Part shown: one piece after another, positions 39,821 to 49,188 of the stretch | Layout: each line of letters opens with the position of its first letter | Numbering within the stretch: the stretch's first letter is position 1 | DNA from: an uncultured Lacinutrix sp. | GTDB taxonomy: Bacteria > Bacteroidota > Bacteroidia > Flavobacteriales > Flavobacteriaceae | Length of the DNA stretch: 64,000 nucleotides | Assembly: GCF_947500605.1 (NCBI RefSeq) | Contig: NZ_CANMSJ010000001.1 | Coordinates: 1-64,000 of the forward strand | Direction of reading: 5' to 3' | The notes under the pieces: generated by a model | The model's input: the letters and a program-made list of their open reading frames with translations, nothing else | Told to the model about the DNA's origin: nothing | The model's database searches: none | Made by a program: the position numbers and the translations under genes

Positions 39821-40918
39821 TTACTCTTCAATCTTCATCTTTAACACCAAGTAAGGCGGTTTACTGGCATCTTTTCCTTCATTTAATAAAGGAAGGTTGT
39901 GAAGTTGATTTGCTACTATATATAAGTAGTTACCGTGTATGGCAACACCATCAGGCCAAGACAGGTCTTTTTTGGATTGCGCAATGGTTTTCATTCCAGC
40001 AGGCGTACTTTCTACAATGGCTGAATTTTCAACATCGGTTACATACACTTTTCCGTTTGCACCCACTTTAAATCCGTCAGATTTTGGTTTGTTGGCATAA
40101 AACTCGATGTGCTTATTCAGTTCGCTATCTTGCTTACTTTCATCAGCTAAAACAGCAGAAGGTATGCGGTGAATTTTGGTATTCCCCATTGCACCATAGT
40201 AGATGTAATTGTTTTCATCATCTATGGAAATTGGATTTAAAGGATATCTAGGCTGAATGGTAGTACCGTCTTTTCTTTTGTGGGAAACCAATCTACCGTG
40301 AATTTTTACTGGTTCATCAGCAGGTAAAAATGAAGCATTCCCTTCCAAAACACGTCTTATATAACCTGTTTCTAAGTTAATCACGACAAAAGCTGGTGCA
40401 ATTGGCGGATTTAAAGCATCGGTCATATCTGCAATGACAGCAGTGTTGTTTTTAACATCGATTACAAAATCCTGTAAAAAAGGTTTTGTTGATAATACCG
40501 TATTCGGGATAGGAAAAACTTTTGTTACATTACCGGTAACCAAATCAAACCCAACTAATTTTGGAGCTTGATTTTGTTTTACATTACCCATATCCAATAC
40601 CCAAAGGATACCGTTAGCATCAGCTTGAATTCCGATAGTTGAATTGATACCTTTTAAACTTCCGTTTTGTGGTTTTACAATCCACTCTTTATCTCCAAAA
40701 GGAATAGCTTCTCCATTAGGTAAAATTTCTTTCACCATATATTTTGAAGCACTTAAGGCACTCATTGTTACAAATATTCTTCCGTCGTTAGAGACGGTTA
40801 TATTTCCTGGTCGTGATTCTGGAAATGTAGCTATCGTTTCTAATTGTGCTTGTGCTGATAGTGTAAAATTCATTACAAGTGCGAACAAGACTGTTTTTAT
40901 AATTGTTATAGTTTTCAT
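39821..40918 (-). CDS. Major royal jelly / SMP-30-like secreted beta-propeller
   Basis: Signal peptide; RPGNITVSNDGRIFVTM, ILWVLDMGN, FVIDVKNNTAVIADM, SWPDGVAIHGNYLYIVANQLHNLP. Confidence 0.85.
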   Translation of the reverse strand: MKTITIIKTVLFALVMNFTLSAQAQLETIATFPESRPGNITVSNDGRIFVTMSALSASKYMVKEILPNGEAIPFGDKEWIVKPQNGSLKGINSTIGIQADANGILWVLDMGNVKQNQAPKLVGFDLVTGNVTKVFPIPNTVLSTKPFLQDFVIDVKNNTAVIADMTDALNPPIAPAFVVINLETGYIRRVLEGNASFLPADEPVKIHGRLVSHKRKDGTTIQPRYPLNPISIDDENNYIYYGAMGNTKIHRIPSAVLADESKQDSELNKHIEFYANKPKSDGFKVGANGKVYVTDVENSAIVESTPAGMKTIAQSKKDLSWPDGVAIHGNYLYIVANQLHNLPLLNEGKDASKPPYLVLKMKIEE

Positions 40919-40951
40919 TGTTATTGTTTTTAAAAAGTGAATATGATTTGA

Positions 40952-41434
40952 TTAGTTGCCTAAGAATTTCTTTTGGGTTGATGGGTCTATCCAGATAACA
41001 TCGCTTGGATTTCTAGCTAAGGCATCAAAAACGAGTACGTCTAACGGACCTTCTAAAATTTTTCCGTTACCGTGTGCTGTACCTTTGCCCCAAAAAAGTA
41101 AGTCGCCTTTTCCTGCAACAATAGGACCTTTATCGTCTACGTAAAATTCTGCTTTTCCGTTTAAAATGTAGAGGTAGGCATCAGATTTTGCGTGGTAATG
41201 CATAGGCACTTCATCATACAATCTAAAGATTCTTACACCTGCGTGTTCGCGGTCTATTAATCTAATGTCTTTGATAATACCATTATGACTTTTAGGAAGT
41301 AGCGTTACGTATTCATCAATATTAATAATACCGTAAGAGTTACCCATTGAAGGTCTTTTGCCTTCTTGCGCATAGGAACTAAAACCTATTGTAATTACCG
41401 TAAATAATAGAAAAAGTGTTCTTGTTGTTTTCAT
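40952..41434 (-). CDS. Secreted cupin-domain protein
   Basis: Signal peptide; EVPMHYHAKSDAYLYILNGKAEFYVDDKGPIVAGKGDLLFWGKGTAHGN. Confidence 0.88.
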   Translation of the reverse strand: MKTTRTLFLLFTVITIGFSSYAQEGKRPSMGNSYGIINIDEYVTLLPKSHNGIIKDIRLIDREHAGVRIFRLYDEVPMHYHAKSDAYLYILNGKAEFYVDDKGPIVAGKGDLLFWGKGTAHGNGKILEGPLDVLVFDALARNPSDVIWIDPSTQKKFLGN

Positions 41435-41492
41435 AATAAATTGTATTAAATTGTTCGATACAAAATTCTATGAAAACAAAGGGGTGTGCGAG

Positions 41493-41554
41493 GACATACA
41501 TCACGGATTTTTTGTGATGTATATCAATCTTGAAAAGTGATTTAGGTCACTTTT
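41493..41554. promoter_or_regulatory. Operator cluster 2 (CRP/FNR-like) upstream of cupin gene
   Basis: GACATACATCAC-N9-GTGATGTATATC plus perfect AAAAGTGA-TTTAGG-TCACTTTT (41533-41554). Confidence 0.7.
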
Positions 41555-42125
41555 AGCTGTTAAAACGACTTAAGGTCTCTCTTGATACGCCTAAATAGGA
41601 AGCTATTAATTTTTTAGGAACGCGTTGTATTAATTTTGGAAGTTTATTTAGTAGATACTCATACCTGCTTTCTGCGGTCATTGTGAGTAAAGACAAGATT
41701 CTTTGCTGTAAATTTATATAACCGTTGTTAGATTTAATTCTGAAGAAGTTGGCAACAGCTGGTACTTCTAAGCAAATTTTTTCCCTGTTTTCCAAAGACA
41801 AACAGAAAAACTCTGAATCTTCAAGGCAATCCACAAAAATAGAACCTGGTTCTTGGTGCTGAAAAGCACAGTGATCACTCACCCAGTAATTTTCCATTGC
41901 AAATTGAAGAATATGTTCTTTTCCTTTATCGTCTATGGAATACGCTTTTACCAAACCATTAATAATCCAATATTCAAAATCTACAGATTGTCCTGACTGA
42001 ATTAAAAACTGATGTTTTTTGAGACTTTTATACTGAAACTGCGATTTAACAAAATTCCATTCGTCATCTGTTAATGCAAATAACTCTTCAAAATGTTGTC
42101 TTAGTAAATCAAGTTTTTCTTCCAT
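41553..42125 (-). CDS. Crp/Fnr family transcriptional regulator
   Basis: cNMP-binding-like fold (LIQSGQSVDFEYWIINGLVKAY), C-terminal HTH RVPKKLIASYLGVSRETLSRF. Confidence 0.92.
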   Translation of the reverse strand: MEEKLDLLRQHFEELFALTDDEWNFVKSQFQYKSLKKHQFLIQSGQSVDFEYWIINGLVKAYSIDDKGKEHILQFAMENYWVSDHCAFQHQEPGSIFVDCLEDSEFFCLSLENREKICLEVPAVANFFRIKSNNGYINLQQRILSLLTMTAESRYEYLLNKLPKLIQRVPKKLIASYLGVSRETLSRFNS

Positions 42126-42209
42126 ATCGCAAATTTATTTTTTATTTCTGATTCTGGAAAGTTTACTAGTGGTTAAATATATTGATTGGTGTTGTTTTTT
42201 ACAAATATA

Positions 42210-42370
42210 GCTTAACATTTTATTTGATATATAACTGTTTTATATCAGCAGTTATATAAATTCGAAGTTAGCTTTTTTTTAAACAAAGTAAAGTTGTAAT
42301 AAAACAAAAAAAATAGAGTTGAAGACAGGTTTGTAAATCTATTAAAATTGAAAGAAAATATATAAATGCA
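42210..42370. repeat. Dispersed repeat, copy B
   Basis: acattttatttgatatataactgttttatatcagcagttatataaattcgaagttagc...gaagacaggtttgtaaatct; includes perfect TATATAACTG-N11-CAGTTATATA hairpin. Confidence 0.85.
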
Positions 42371-42401
42371 ATTATTTTATACATTGTTACCCGCTGGCTT
42401 T

Positions 42402-42914
42402 TTATTCATAATTTATTCTTTTTCGTAAAGCAATGATTTCTAACTCTAATTCAGAGAATGCTACTTCCATATTTTTAGCATGGAATTTTTCGTAAATCTT
42501 TTTTCTTTCCTCTTCAGTCGTATTCTTTTCATATAGTTTTGGCGAAGGCGGAATTGGATTAACAATTGGATATTCAAAACTTCTACTAATTCCACACATA
42601 TTTAATCGCAAAAATCCGTCCTCCATATTTCCGTATACAATCCACTTTCCTTTTCTCTCAACATACGGACTGCAATATTTCCAATTTTTTGCAACATAAA
42701 CGTTTCCAATTGAGTCTCCACTATCTAATGATTCCGTTACTTTTATTTTAAATGTCAAATCTGAATCGTTCACTTCAATTACCTCTCCAATAAAAATACA
42801 TTCAGAATTTTCCAATTCAGATTTCTGCCAATCGGAAAGTCTTTTTATCACACAATCGCAAGCAAAACTTTTTAACGAAATAAGAATGATAATTAGAACT
42901 AAATATTTTTTCAT
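42402..42914 (-). CDS. Secreted hypothetical protein with conserved Cys (putative cassette cargo)
   Basis: MKKYLVLIIILISLKSFACDCVIKRLSDW..., NSECIFIGEVIEV resembles tissue-inhibitor/NTR-like CxC secreted proteins; 170 aa. Confidence 0.6.
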   Translation of the reverse strand: MKKYLVLIIILISLKSFACDCVIKRLSDWQKSELENSECIFIGEVIEVNDSDLTFKIKVTESLDSGDSIGNVYVAKNWKYCSPYVERKGKWIVYGNMEDGFLRLNMCGISRSFEYPIVNPIPPSPKLYEKNTTEEERKKIYEKFHAKNMEVAFSELELEIIALRKRINYE

Positions 42915-43318
42915 AGTTTCTGTTTTCAGCTTGGAGGCAACGTATTTGTTGCATGGTTAAACACCTAATTTAGTAAATAAAAGCGTAATAGAAAATCAGC
43001 AAGAATTTTGGCAGGTAGGAGAGAACTATCAATTAATTATACGCCGTATTATTTGTAGTGCTTATTGTAAGCTTTTATTTGGCAGTTTTTATTTTCCACA
43101 ATAGACTTTTAGTTTTAATAAAAGTTTAAATGTAAATATGTCATTTTTATACATGTAAATATGACAAGTTTTCAAAGTTTTGACAAATTTTCATAAAATA
43201 TGATTTAATAATTGTGATAAAAACTAATAAATCGATTTTGGTATTTAATTTGTTTAATGGTTATTGAAGTCGTAAAGATTTCAAATTTGAAATAATGTTT
43301 AATTTAAATTTTTTAATT

Positions 43319-43795
43319 ATGAGCAATTTAGTTAATGTTCCTAAAAACGGAAGTTTAGCGAACAGCAATTCAAATCAAAACTTCCCAAATTTGTCAAATT
43401 GGTTAGATGATATCTTTAATAGAGATCTACCATCAGTATTCACTTCAAATTTTAATACTGGAATTACTTTACCCAAAGTAAATATTAAAGAAACTGCCGA
43501 TGCTTTTATGGTTGAAATGGCAGTTCCAGGTATTAAGAAATCAGATTTTCAAATTGACCTCGATAATCAAGTATTATCTATTTCTACGGAAACAAAGAGA
43601 GAAAATAAACACAAGGAAGAAAATTATACTCGTAGAGAGTTTGGTTATTCTTCGTTCAAAAGAACCTTTAATTTACCCGAAAGTGTAAACGATGAAAATA
43701 TTAATGCAAATTATGAAAATGGGATATTAAATATTCTTTTACCCAAAAAAGAAGAGGCTAAACAAAAACCAGCCAGAAGCATTAAGATTTCATAA
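43319..43795 (+). CDS. Hsp20/alpha-crystallin small heat shock protein
   Basis: LPKVNIKETADAFMVEMAVPGIKKSDFQIDLDNQVLSIS, YENGILNILLPKKEE. Confidence 0.95.
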   Translation: MSNLVNVPKNGSLANSNSNQNFPNLSNWLDDIFNRDLPSVFTSNFNTGITLPKVNIKETADAFMVEMAVPGIKKSDFQIDLDNQVLSISTETKRENKHKEENYTRREFGYSSFKRTFNLPESVNDENINANYENGILNILLPKKEEAKQKPARSIKIS

Positions 43796-43829
43796 TTGTT
43801 TCACTAAATATTAGAGCAAAATATTAAGA

Positions 43830-43858
43830 AGGATGCTGATTTTTCAGCATCCTCTTAA
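43830..43858 (+). terminator. Terminator after hsp20
   Basis: AGGATGCTGA-TTTT-TCAGCATCCTCTT. Confidence 0.65.
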
Positions 43859-43890
43859 TACTAAGTTTAATTCTTTAAAATTATAATGTT

Positions 43891-44151
43891 ATGCCAAGAA
43901 AGTTTAAATCTGGGGAATGGGTAGCAGTTAAAGGAAAATTTACCTCCCCAAAAATGCAAGTTATTAAATATGTTACAAAAAAAGATTCAATATTTGGTTT
44001 GGTTAATAATGACAGTTATTTGGAATGTGTTTGGTATAAAAATGGTGAACGAAAATTAGAAGTGTTCCACCAAAATAAATTGATTAAAATAATAGAAGCT
44101 AGTAGTTTATTAAAAACATTAAAAACAAACTCAAAACTAAGTTTAACTTAA
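43891..44151 (+). CDS. DUF2158/YodC-like small protein
   Basis: FKSGEWVAVKGKFTSPKMQVIKYV...LECVWYKNGERKLEVFHQNKL pattern. Confidence 0.6.
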   Translation: MPRKFKSGEWVAVKGKFTSPKMQVIKYVTKKDSIFGLVNNDSYLECVWYKNGERKLEVFHQNKLIKIIEASSLLKTLKTNSKLSLT

Positions 44152-44159
44152 AATATAAA

Positions 44160-44651
44160 GTGATGAAAAAGTATGTTTTATTATTTATGGTTGGCTTATT
44201 AAGTGTTAGTTGTAAAGGGCAAGAAAACGAAACTAAAATAATTGAACAAGAAGACAATAAAACAGATACAGTTAAAGAGCCCAAAGGCACTTGGAAAGTT
44301 GACAAAGAATTTGATGAAAACGGAAATTTAATTAGATTTGACAGTATTTATTCGTGGTCTTCTAATAATAAATTCGATAATCTCTCATTGTCTGATAGGG
44401 ATAGTTTGATGCAAACATTTAAATCAAGATTTTTTTCAAACTATTCACAATTTGAAAATCAAGAATTTGAGGATGTTTTTTCTCAAGATTCACTTTTTAG
44501 CAAACATTTCTTTAATGATGATTTTTTCGGAAGTAATTTTGGCAATGATTTTATGGATATTGATAAATTAACACAACAAATTATTGCAAGGCAGAAGAAG
44601 TTTTTAGAAAAATATCAGTCTGAATTTATTAAACCTGAAGACGAAAACTAA
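44160..44651 (+). CDS. Hypothetical lipoprotein
   Basis: MMKKYVLLFMVGLLSVSCKGQ lipobox; acidic, low complexity. Confidence 0.65.
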   Translation: MMKKYVLLFMVGLLSVSCKGQENETKIIEQEDNKTDTVKEPKGTWKVDKEFDENGNLIRFDSIYSWSSNNKFDNLSLSDRDSLMQTFKSRFFSNYSQFENQEFEDVFSQDSLFSKHFFNDDFFGSNFGNDFMDIDKLTQQIIARQKKFLEKYQSEFIKPEDEN

Positions 44652-44671
44652 AAAGTTTTCGTCTTTTTTTC
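44638..44671 (+). terminator. Terminator overlapping the lipoprotein stop codon
   Basis: AAGACGAAAACT-AAAA-AGTTTTCGTCTTTTTTT. Confidence 0.8.
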
Positions 44672-44778
44672 TTATTAGTTTTTATTGCATTACACAATGT
44701 TTAAAACGGTTTTGTGTATGGAAAGTTGCGTTTTTGTTAAAGAACTAATCTACGCATTATTTTTATGCGATGTTGGCA

Positions 44779-45372
44779 TTAGTTTTTATTTTCATAAAAT
44801 TTGAATTCGCCCGGTTCAGTTCTTAAATCAGAATCATTTAATCCGCTTTCCCATCCTTTTTTATTAAATTCTTTGGCAAGATGTTGTTTGTATTTTGTAA
44901 AAAGATTGTTGTAAATCAGATAATCCTTTTCAGTAATTAATGGGTCAGTTAATGCAATTTGTTCATTTAGTCCAACAGGATAACGAGCATTTGAAACGCA
45001 TTGTATCGATAAAACTGATTGAAATTCCTTCTGCTCATTATTTGGTCTAAAGCGATTCAATTTAGAAAGTTGATTTAAGTCGTGAGTTTTAATTTCTTTT
45101 TGAAGTTTACCTTTATTCACTAATTCAGGATTATTCAATACAGCAATTCCTTTTAATAAATTCTCTAAAGTATAAGACATTAAAAGATAAGTAGCCCGAG
45201 AGAGTACTGGTCTTTTTACCGTTTTTTGATTTTCAAAATGAAATGTTTGATAGAAATGTGCTTTTTCTTTAATCAAATAGAGCTCTTCAACAGCTTCATT
45301 TAATTCCAAAGCAGCTTGAAACCAATGTTCTGGACTTGAATAATAAATGAATCTTTTCTTTTTATTCGACAT
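44779..45372 (-). CDS. HEPN-like hypothetical protein (putative cassette cargo)
   Basis: SRATYLLMSYTLENLLKGIAVLNN...KTHDLNQLSKL resembles HEPN-type helical proteins. Confidence 0.55.
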   Translation of the reverse strand: MSNKKKRFIYYSSPEHWFQAALELNEAVEELYLIKEKAHFYQTFHFENQKTVKRPVLSRATYLLMSYTLENLLKGIAVLNNPELVNKGKLQKEIKTHDLNQLSKLNRFRPNNEQKEFQSVLSIQCVSNARYPVGLNEQIALTDPLITEKDYLIYNNLFTKYKQHLAKEFNKKGWESGLNDSDLRTEPGEFKFYENKN

Positions 45373-45384
45373 TTCTCAAATTAC

Positions 45385-45505
45385 CGTCAATGTTTTACTT
45401 AATATATAGCCATTTTAATACTTTACATCAGCAATTATATAAATTCGAAGTTAGCGGATTTATTTAACAAATTCAAGTTGTAATAAACTAAAAATCCGAA
45501 CACAT
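45385..45505. repeat. Dispersed repeat, copy C
   Basis: atgttttacttaatatatagccattttaatactttacatcagcaattatataaattcgaagttagcggatttatttaacaaattcaagttgtaataaacta. Confidence 0.85.
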
Positions 45506-45677
45506 TTTATTCTTAATTTAGATCTAAATAAACTTTAAATCTAAAGTTCTTACGGTCTATAAAATACGCTATAATTTGAAGAAGTATTATAACAAACCAA
45601 TTCCTGCCTAAGCAGGAATTTCTAATTTACACTAAAACAGTGTTTGGTTTGCTATTCTTTTTAATAGGAAAGAAATA

Positions 45678-46658
45678 TTATTCTATTTTATGCTTAGCTA
45701 AAAACTCTAAAATGAGTTTTGCAATTTCACTTGTCTTTTCTTCGGCAGCAAAATGTCCAGCATCAAGTAAGTGTAACTCAGCTTTTGGTAAATCTCTTAA
45801 ATAAGCTTCGGCACCTTTGTAATTGAATTTTAAATCTTTTTTTCCCCAAGTAATTAATGTTTTTGGCTGATTGTCTTTCAGCATTTTCTGCCATTTCGGG
45901 TAACTAAGTAAATTAGTATTATAATCTTTAAAAAGCTGTACTTGTATTTCTCTGTCTTTTTTAGATGTTAAAAAAGCTAAATCATGAGTCCAAGCATCTG
46001 GACTTTGTATGTTTCTATTTGTACTATCCAAATCGAATAAATACTGCTTGTTAATTATAGCATCTTCACCAGTTATACTGTATAAAAAATCATGCTTTTC
46101 TTGTGTGGTATCTTTTTGCGCTGTTCTAAAAAAGGCTTGTCTTTTAGGTGTTAAACCATCTAAATAAGCATTTGCATTCTGTACAATTAAAGCTTCAATT
46201 CTTTTTGGGTTTTTCATCATCATACGATAACCAACAGGAGCTCCAAAGTCTTGCATGTACATTATATAGTTTTTTACTTGTAACTTATTTATAAGTTTTT
46301 CGGTATAATCTGCTAACAAATCAAAACTATAATCTGTCGTGTTTGGATCTAAATGTGTGCTATAACCAGAACCTAAATTATCTGGCGCAATAACATGGTA
46401 ATGTGTTGCTAACATAGGAATTAAATTCCTGTACGAATGTGAAGACGTAGGATAACCATGCAGTAATACTATGGTTGGGTTACTTTTATTTCCAGCGGCT
46501 CTATAAAATAATTTTACACTATCAATTTCGGTATAATTATAAGTTGTTGCAGGTGGTAAAAAGAATTCTTTTTTACTATCTAGAACATTGGCCTCTTTTG
46601 CGTTATTACACGCAAATAAAGAGAATGCTAAAAAAGAAATTACTATTAATTGTTTCAT
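45678..46658 (-). CDS. Alpha/beta hydrolase lipoprotein
   Basis: Lipobox FLAFSLFACNN; PTIVLLHGYPTSSHSYRNLIP, DAGHFAAEE. Confidence 0.92.
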   Translation of the reverse strand: MKQLIVISFLAFSLFACNNAKEANVLDSKKEFFLPPATTYNYTEIDSVKLFYRAAGNKSNPTIVLLHGYPTSSHSYRNLIPMLATHYHVIAPDNLGSGYSTHLDPNTTDYSFDLLADYTEKLINKLQVKNYIMYMQDFGAPVGYRMMMKNPKRIEALIVQNANAYLDGLTPKRQAFFRTAQKDTTQEKHDFLYSITGEDAIINKQYLFDLDSTNRNIQSPDAWTHDLAFLTSKKDREIQVQLFKDYNTNLLSYPKWQKMLKDNQPKTLITWGKKDLKFNYKGAEAYLRDLPKAELHLLDAGHFAAEEKTSEIAKLILEFLAKHKIE

Positions 46659-46714
46659 GGATACTGCTTTTCTTTTCGAGTTGAAAATTTATAGATTGTT
46701 AAATTTAGACGTTT

Positions 46715-47695
46715 TTATTTGCTAAGCTTTCGCATAAAACTTCTAATTTTTTTAATAATAGCATCTCCATCTTCTTCTAAAGCAAAATGACCAGTATCGT
46801 AAATATTATAATCTATGTTTTTTACATCCTTTTTAAAGGCTATTGCACCACTTTCGGGAAAAAAAGCATCGTTTTTACCCCAAACAATTAATAATGGTGG
46901 TTGATTGACTCTTAAATACTTTTGCCATTTTGGATATAATTTCACGTTGTTTTGGTAATCGTAAAACAAATCTAGATTTATAGCATGTGCATTTGGTCTA
47001 GACAACCTTAAGTAATCTAAATTGTAACTATCAGGATCTACCGTTTCTGTATTTCTAACGCCATGTGTGTATTGCCATTTTAAACCTTCTAAACAAAAAG
47101 CTGATAATAAAGCATCTTCGGTTTGTTTGGTTCTATTTTTCCATAGTTCTCTAATACCCGCCCAAGCTTCTCCTAAACCTTCTTCGTAAGCATTTCCGTT
47201 TTGGTTTATTATAGCTGTAATTCTTTCAGGATGTGCAGTTGCTAATCTAAAACCAATTGGTGCGCCATAATCTTGAATCATTATAGCATAAGAATTAATA
47301 TTCTTTTTTTCTAAAAATGAATTTATCGTTATGGCTATATTATCAAACGTGTATTTGTAAGTATTAGCATCGGGAAAAGCGCTATTTCCAAAACCAGGAT
47401 AATCTGGTGCTATTAAGTGAAATTCATTTTCTAATTGGCTTATTACTTTTCTATATTGGTAAGACGATGCTGGAAAACCGTGGAGTAAAACAATAGTCGG
47501 TTTTTTAGGATCACCAGCTTCTCTATAAGCTATGTTTACACCGTTTACATCTAATGTTTTATATTTTAGAGTTGTGTTACTGTTTTCGCTTATTTGCGTT
47601 GTATTTGTAGGTGCAGTAGTTGTTTGCACACTAGCTTCCTGTTTACACGAGATAAAAAGTAAAAGGATACTTAATGCTATTACTAAATTTTTCAT
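46715..47695 (-). CDS. Alpha/beta hydrolase lipoprotein, paralogue of the previous gene
   Basis: Lipobox LLLFISCKQ; PTIVLLHGFPASSYQYRKVIS, DTGHFALEE. Confidence 0.92.
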   Translation of the reverse strand: MKNLVIALSILLLFISCKQEASVQTTTAPTNTTQISENSNTTLKYKTLDVNGVNIAYREAGDPKKPTIVLLHGFPASSYQYRKVISQLENEFHLIAPDYPGFGNSAFPDANTYKYTFDNIAITINSFLEKKNINSYAIMIQDYGAPIGFRLATAHPERITAIINQNGNAYEEGLGEAWAGIRELWKNRTKQTEDALLSAFCLEGLKWQYTHGVRNTETVDPDSYNLDYLRLSRPNAHAINLDLFYDYQNNVKLYPKWQKYLRVNQPPLLIVWGKNDAFFPESGAIAFKKDVKNIDYNIYDTGHFALEEDGDAIIKKIRSFMRKLSK

Positions 47696-47788
47696 ATTTC
47701 AATTTTATTATAATATTGCTAGGCAATATGTATTAAATAGAAAGCCTTAACGGTTATTTAAAACCAGTAAGACTTTCTATTTTTTTAT

Positions 47789-48535
47789 TTAATTTCTACC
47801 AGCCATTACACCACCATCTGTATCCCAAATAGCACCTGTAACCCAAGCAGCTTTGTCTGATAATAAGAAGACAATACTATTTGCAACATCTTGAGATTCT
47901 CCAAAACGACCAATTGGGTGAAAACCATTAAAACCAACTAGAGCTTCTTTTGCAGCTTGTTCTCCACCAAAAACACCATGATAAACAGGCGTGTTAACTA
48001 GGGCAGGAGAGACCGCATTTACACGTATATTATCTTCTGCTAATTCCATAGCTAGATGTTGAGTTAATGAATGTAAACCTGCTTTTTGCATAGAATATGC
48101 AGAAGAAGGTGTTGCTTTTACAGCTTGTTTTGCCCACATAGAACCTACGTTTACAATAGATCCACCTTGAGTAGCTTTCATTTTTTTAGCAACACTTTGT
48201 GTGATAAAAAAGAAACCTCTATTTAAATCTTGATAAGAGTTATAGTCTTCCATTGTATGATCTAAAAAAGGTTTAGGGCCAAATATTCCTGAAGCATTTA
48301 CTAGATAATCTAAGTTGTCTAAACCATCAATTTTAGCTATTAAATCATCTACATCGCTAGTATTAGAGATGTTTGCCGTGTGTTTTACTAGATTTGGTGC
48401 ATCTGCAATTTTATCTGTATTTCTACCCACAACATGTACTGTTGCACCACCTTCTAATAATGCATTTGTAGTTGCATTACCAATTCCGCTTGTTCCTCCA
48501 ATTACTAAGGCTACTTTGTTTTCAAATTCTTTCAT
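47789..48535 (-). CDS. SDR family oxidoreductase
   Basis: [31 protein letters not shown] (YxxxK), [14 protein letters not shown]. Confidence 0.93.
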   Translation of the reverse strand: MKEFENKVALVIGGTSGIGNATTNALLEGGATVHVVGRNTDKIADAPNLVKHTANISNTSDVDDLIAKIDGLDNLDYLVNASGIFGPKPFLDHTMEDYNSYQDLNRGFFFITQSVAKKMKATQGGSIVNVGSMWAKQAVKATPSSAYSMQKAGLHSLTQHLAMELAEDNIRVNAVSPALVNTPVYHGVFGGEQAAKEALVGFNGFHPIGRFGESQDVANSIVFLLSDKAAWVTGAIWDTDGGVMAGRN

Positions 48536-48561
48536 TTTTCTTTTTATTTAATTATTAATTA

Positions 48562-48583
48562 AAGACAGACAAGTCTGTCTTTA
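48562..48583. promoter_or_regulatory. Probable TetR operator upstream of SDR gene
   Basis: AAAGACAGAC-AA-GTCTGTCTTT perfect palindrome. Confidence 0.75.
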
Positions 48584-48598
48584 TATGTTTAAATTTTT

Positions 48599-49162
48599 TT
48601 ATTGAATTATTATTTCACATAAATTTTTTGACTCTAATATTGGCCAATCTTCTTGGTGTAAATGGCTTTCACCAACAGCACTTTCGTAAAGCAAGTATAT
48701 TTGTCTTGCAAGAGAATTAACCTGTTCAGCTTTAACTTTTTCTAAGTTGTTTGTAATAAGTTTAGATATAATAGCAATAAAACTGTTTTTTTGAGATTGA
48801 ATTTCATTTCTAATAATTTCATTGTCTTTTGGTATCTCTGAAACTGTTTTTATACACCAACAACCATTAAAATCTTTATCTTGATAAAACAATTGTAGGA
48901 AATCGAAAATAGCAAGTATTTGATCTTTTCCTTTAGGTTTAGAAGTTGTGAAGTTTTCAAAATCTTCTAGAAAATTGATGTTTTTAAATTGAAGATAAGC
49001 CAGACATATTTCTTCTTTAGATTTAAAATGATTGTATAACGTTGCTTTTGCAATGCCAGCTTCAGCAATAATTTGGTTTATACCTGTAGAATTATAGCCA
49101 TTTTTATAAAATAAAAATGATGCAGTTTCTATAATTCTATTTTTTACATCAGCGTGTTTCAT
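48599..49162 (-). CDS. TetR/AcrR family regulator
   Basis: RIIETASFLFYKNGYNSTGINQIIAEAGIAKATLYNHFKSKEEIC; start taken as MKHADV since the upstream ORF extension runs into the operator. Confidence 0.93.
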   Translation of the reverse strand: MKHADVKNRIIETASFLFYKNGYNSTGINQIIAEAGIAKATLYNHFKSKEEICLAYLQFKNINFLEDFENFTTSKPKGKDQILAIFDFLQLFYQDKDFNGCWCIKTVSEIPKDNEIIRNEIQSQKNSFIAIISKLITNNLEKVKAEQVNSLARQIYLLYESAVGESHLHQEDWPILESKNLCEIIIQ

Positions 49163-49188
49163 ATTGCAAATATATAATAAATATTTGA

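Noticed and set aside
44099-44305. 68-aa minus ORF across the DUF2158-like/lipoprotein junction
   Set aside because: Overlaps two better-supported plus-strand genes; no signature.
45600-45625. AATTCCTGCCTAAGCAGGAATT inverted repeat
   Set aside because: Small common-type hairpin, no T-tract and no clear associated transcript; not called a terminator.
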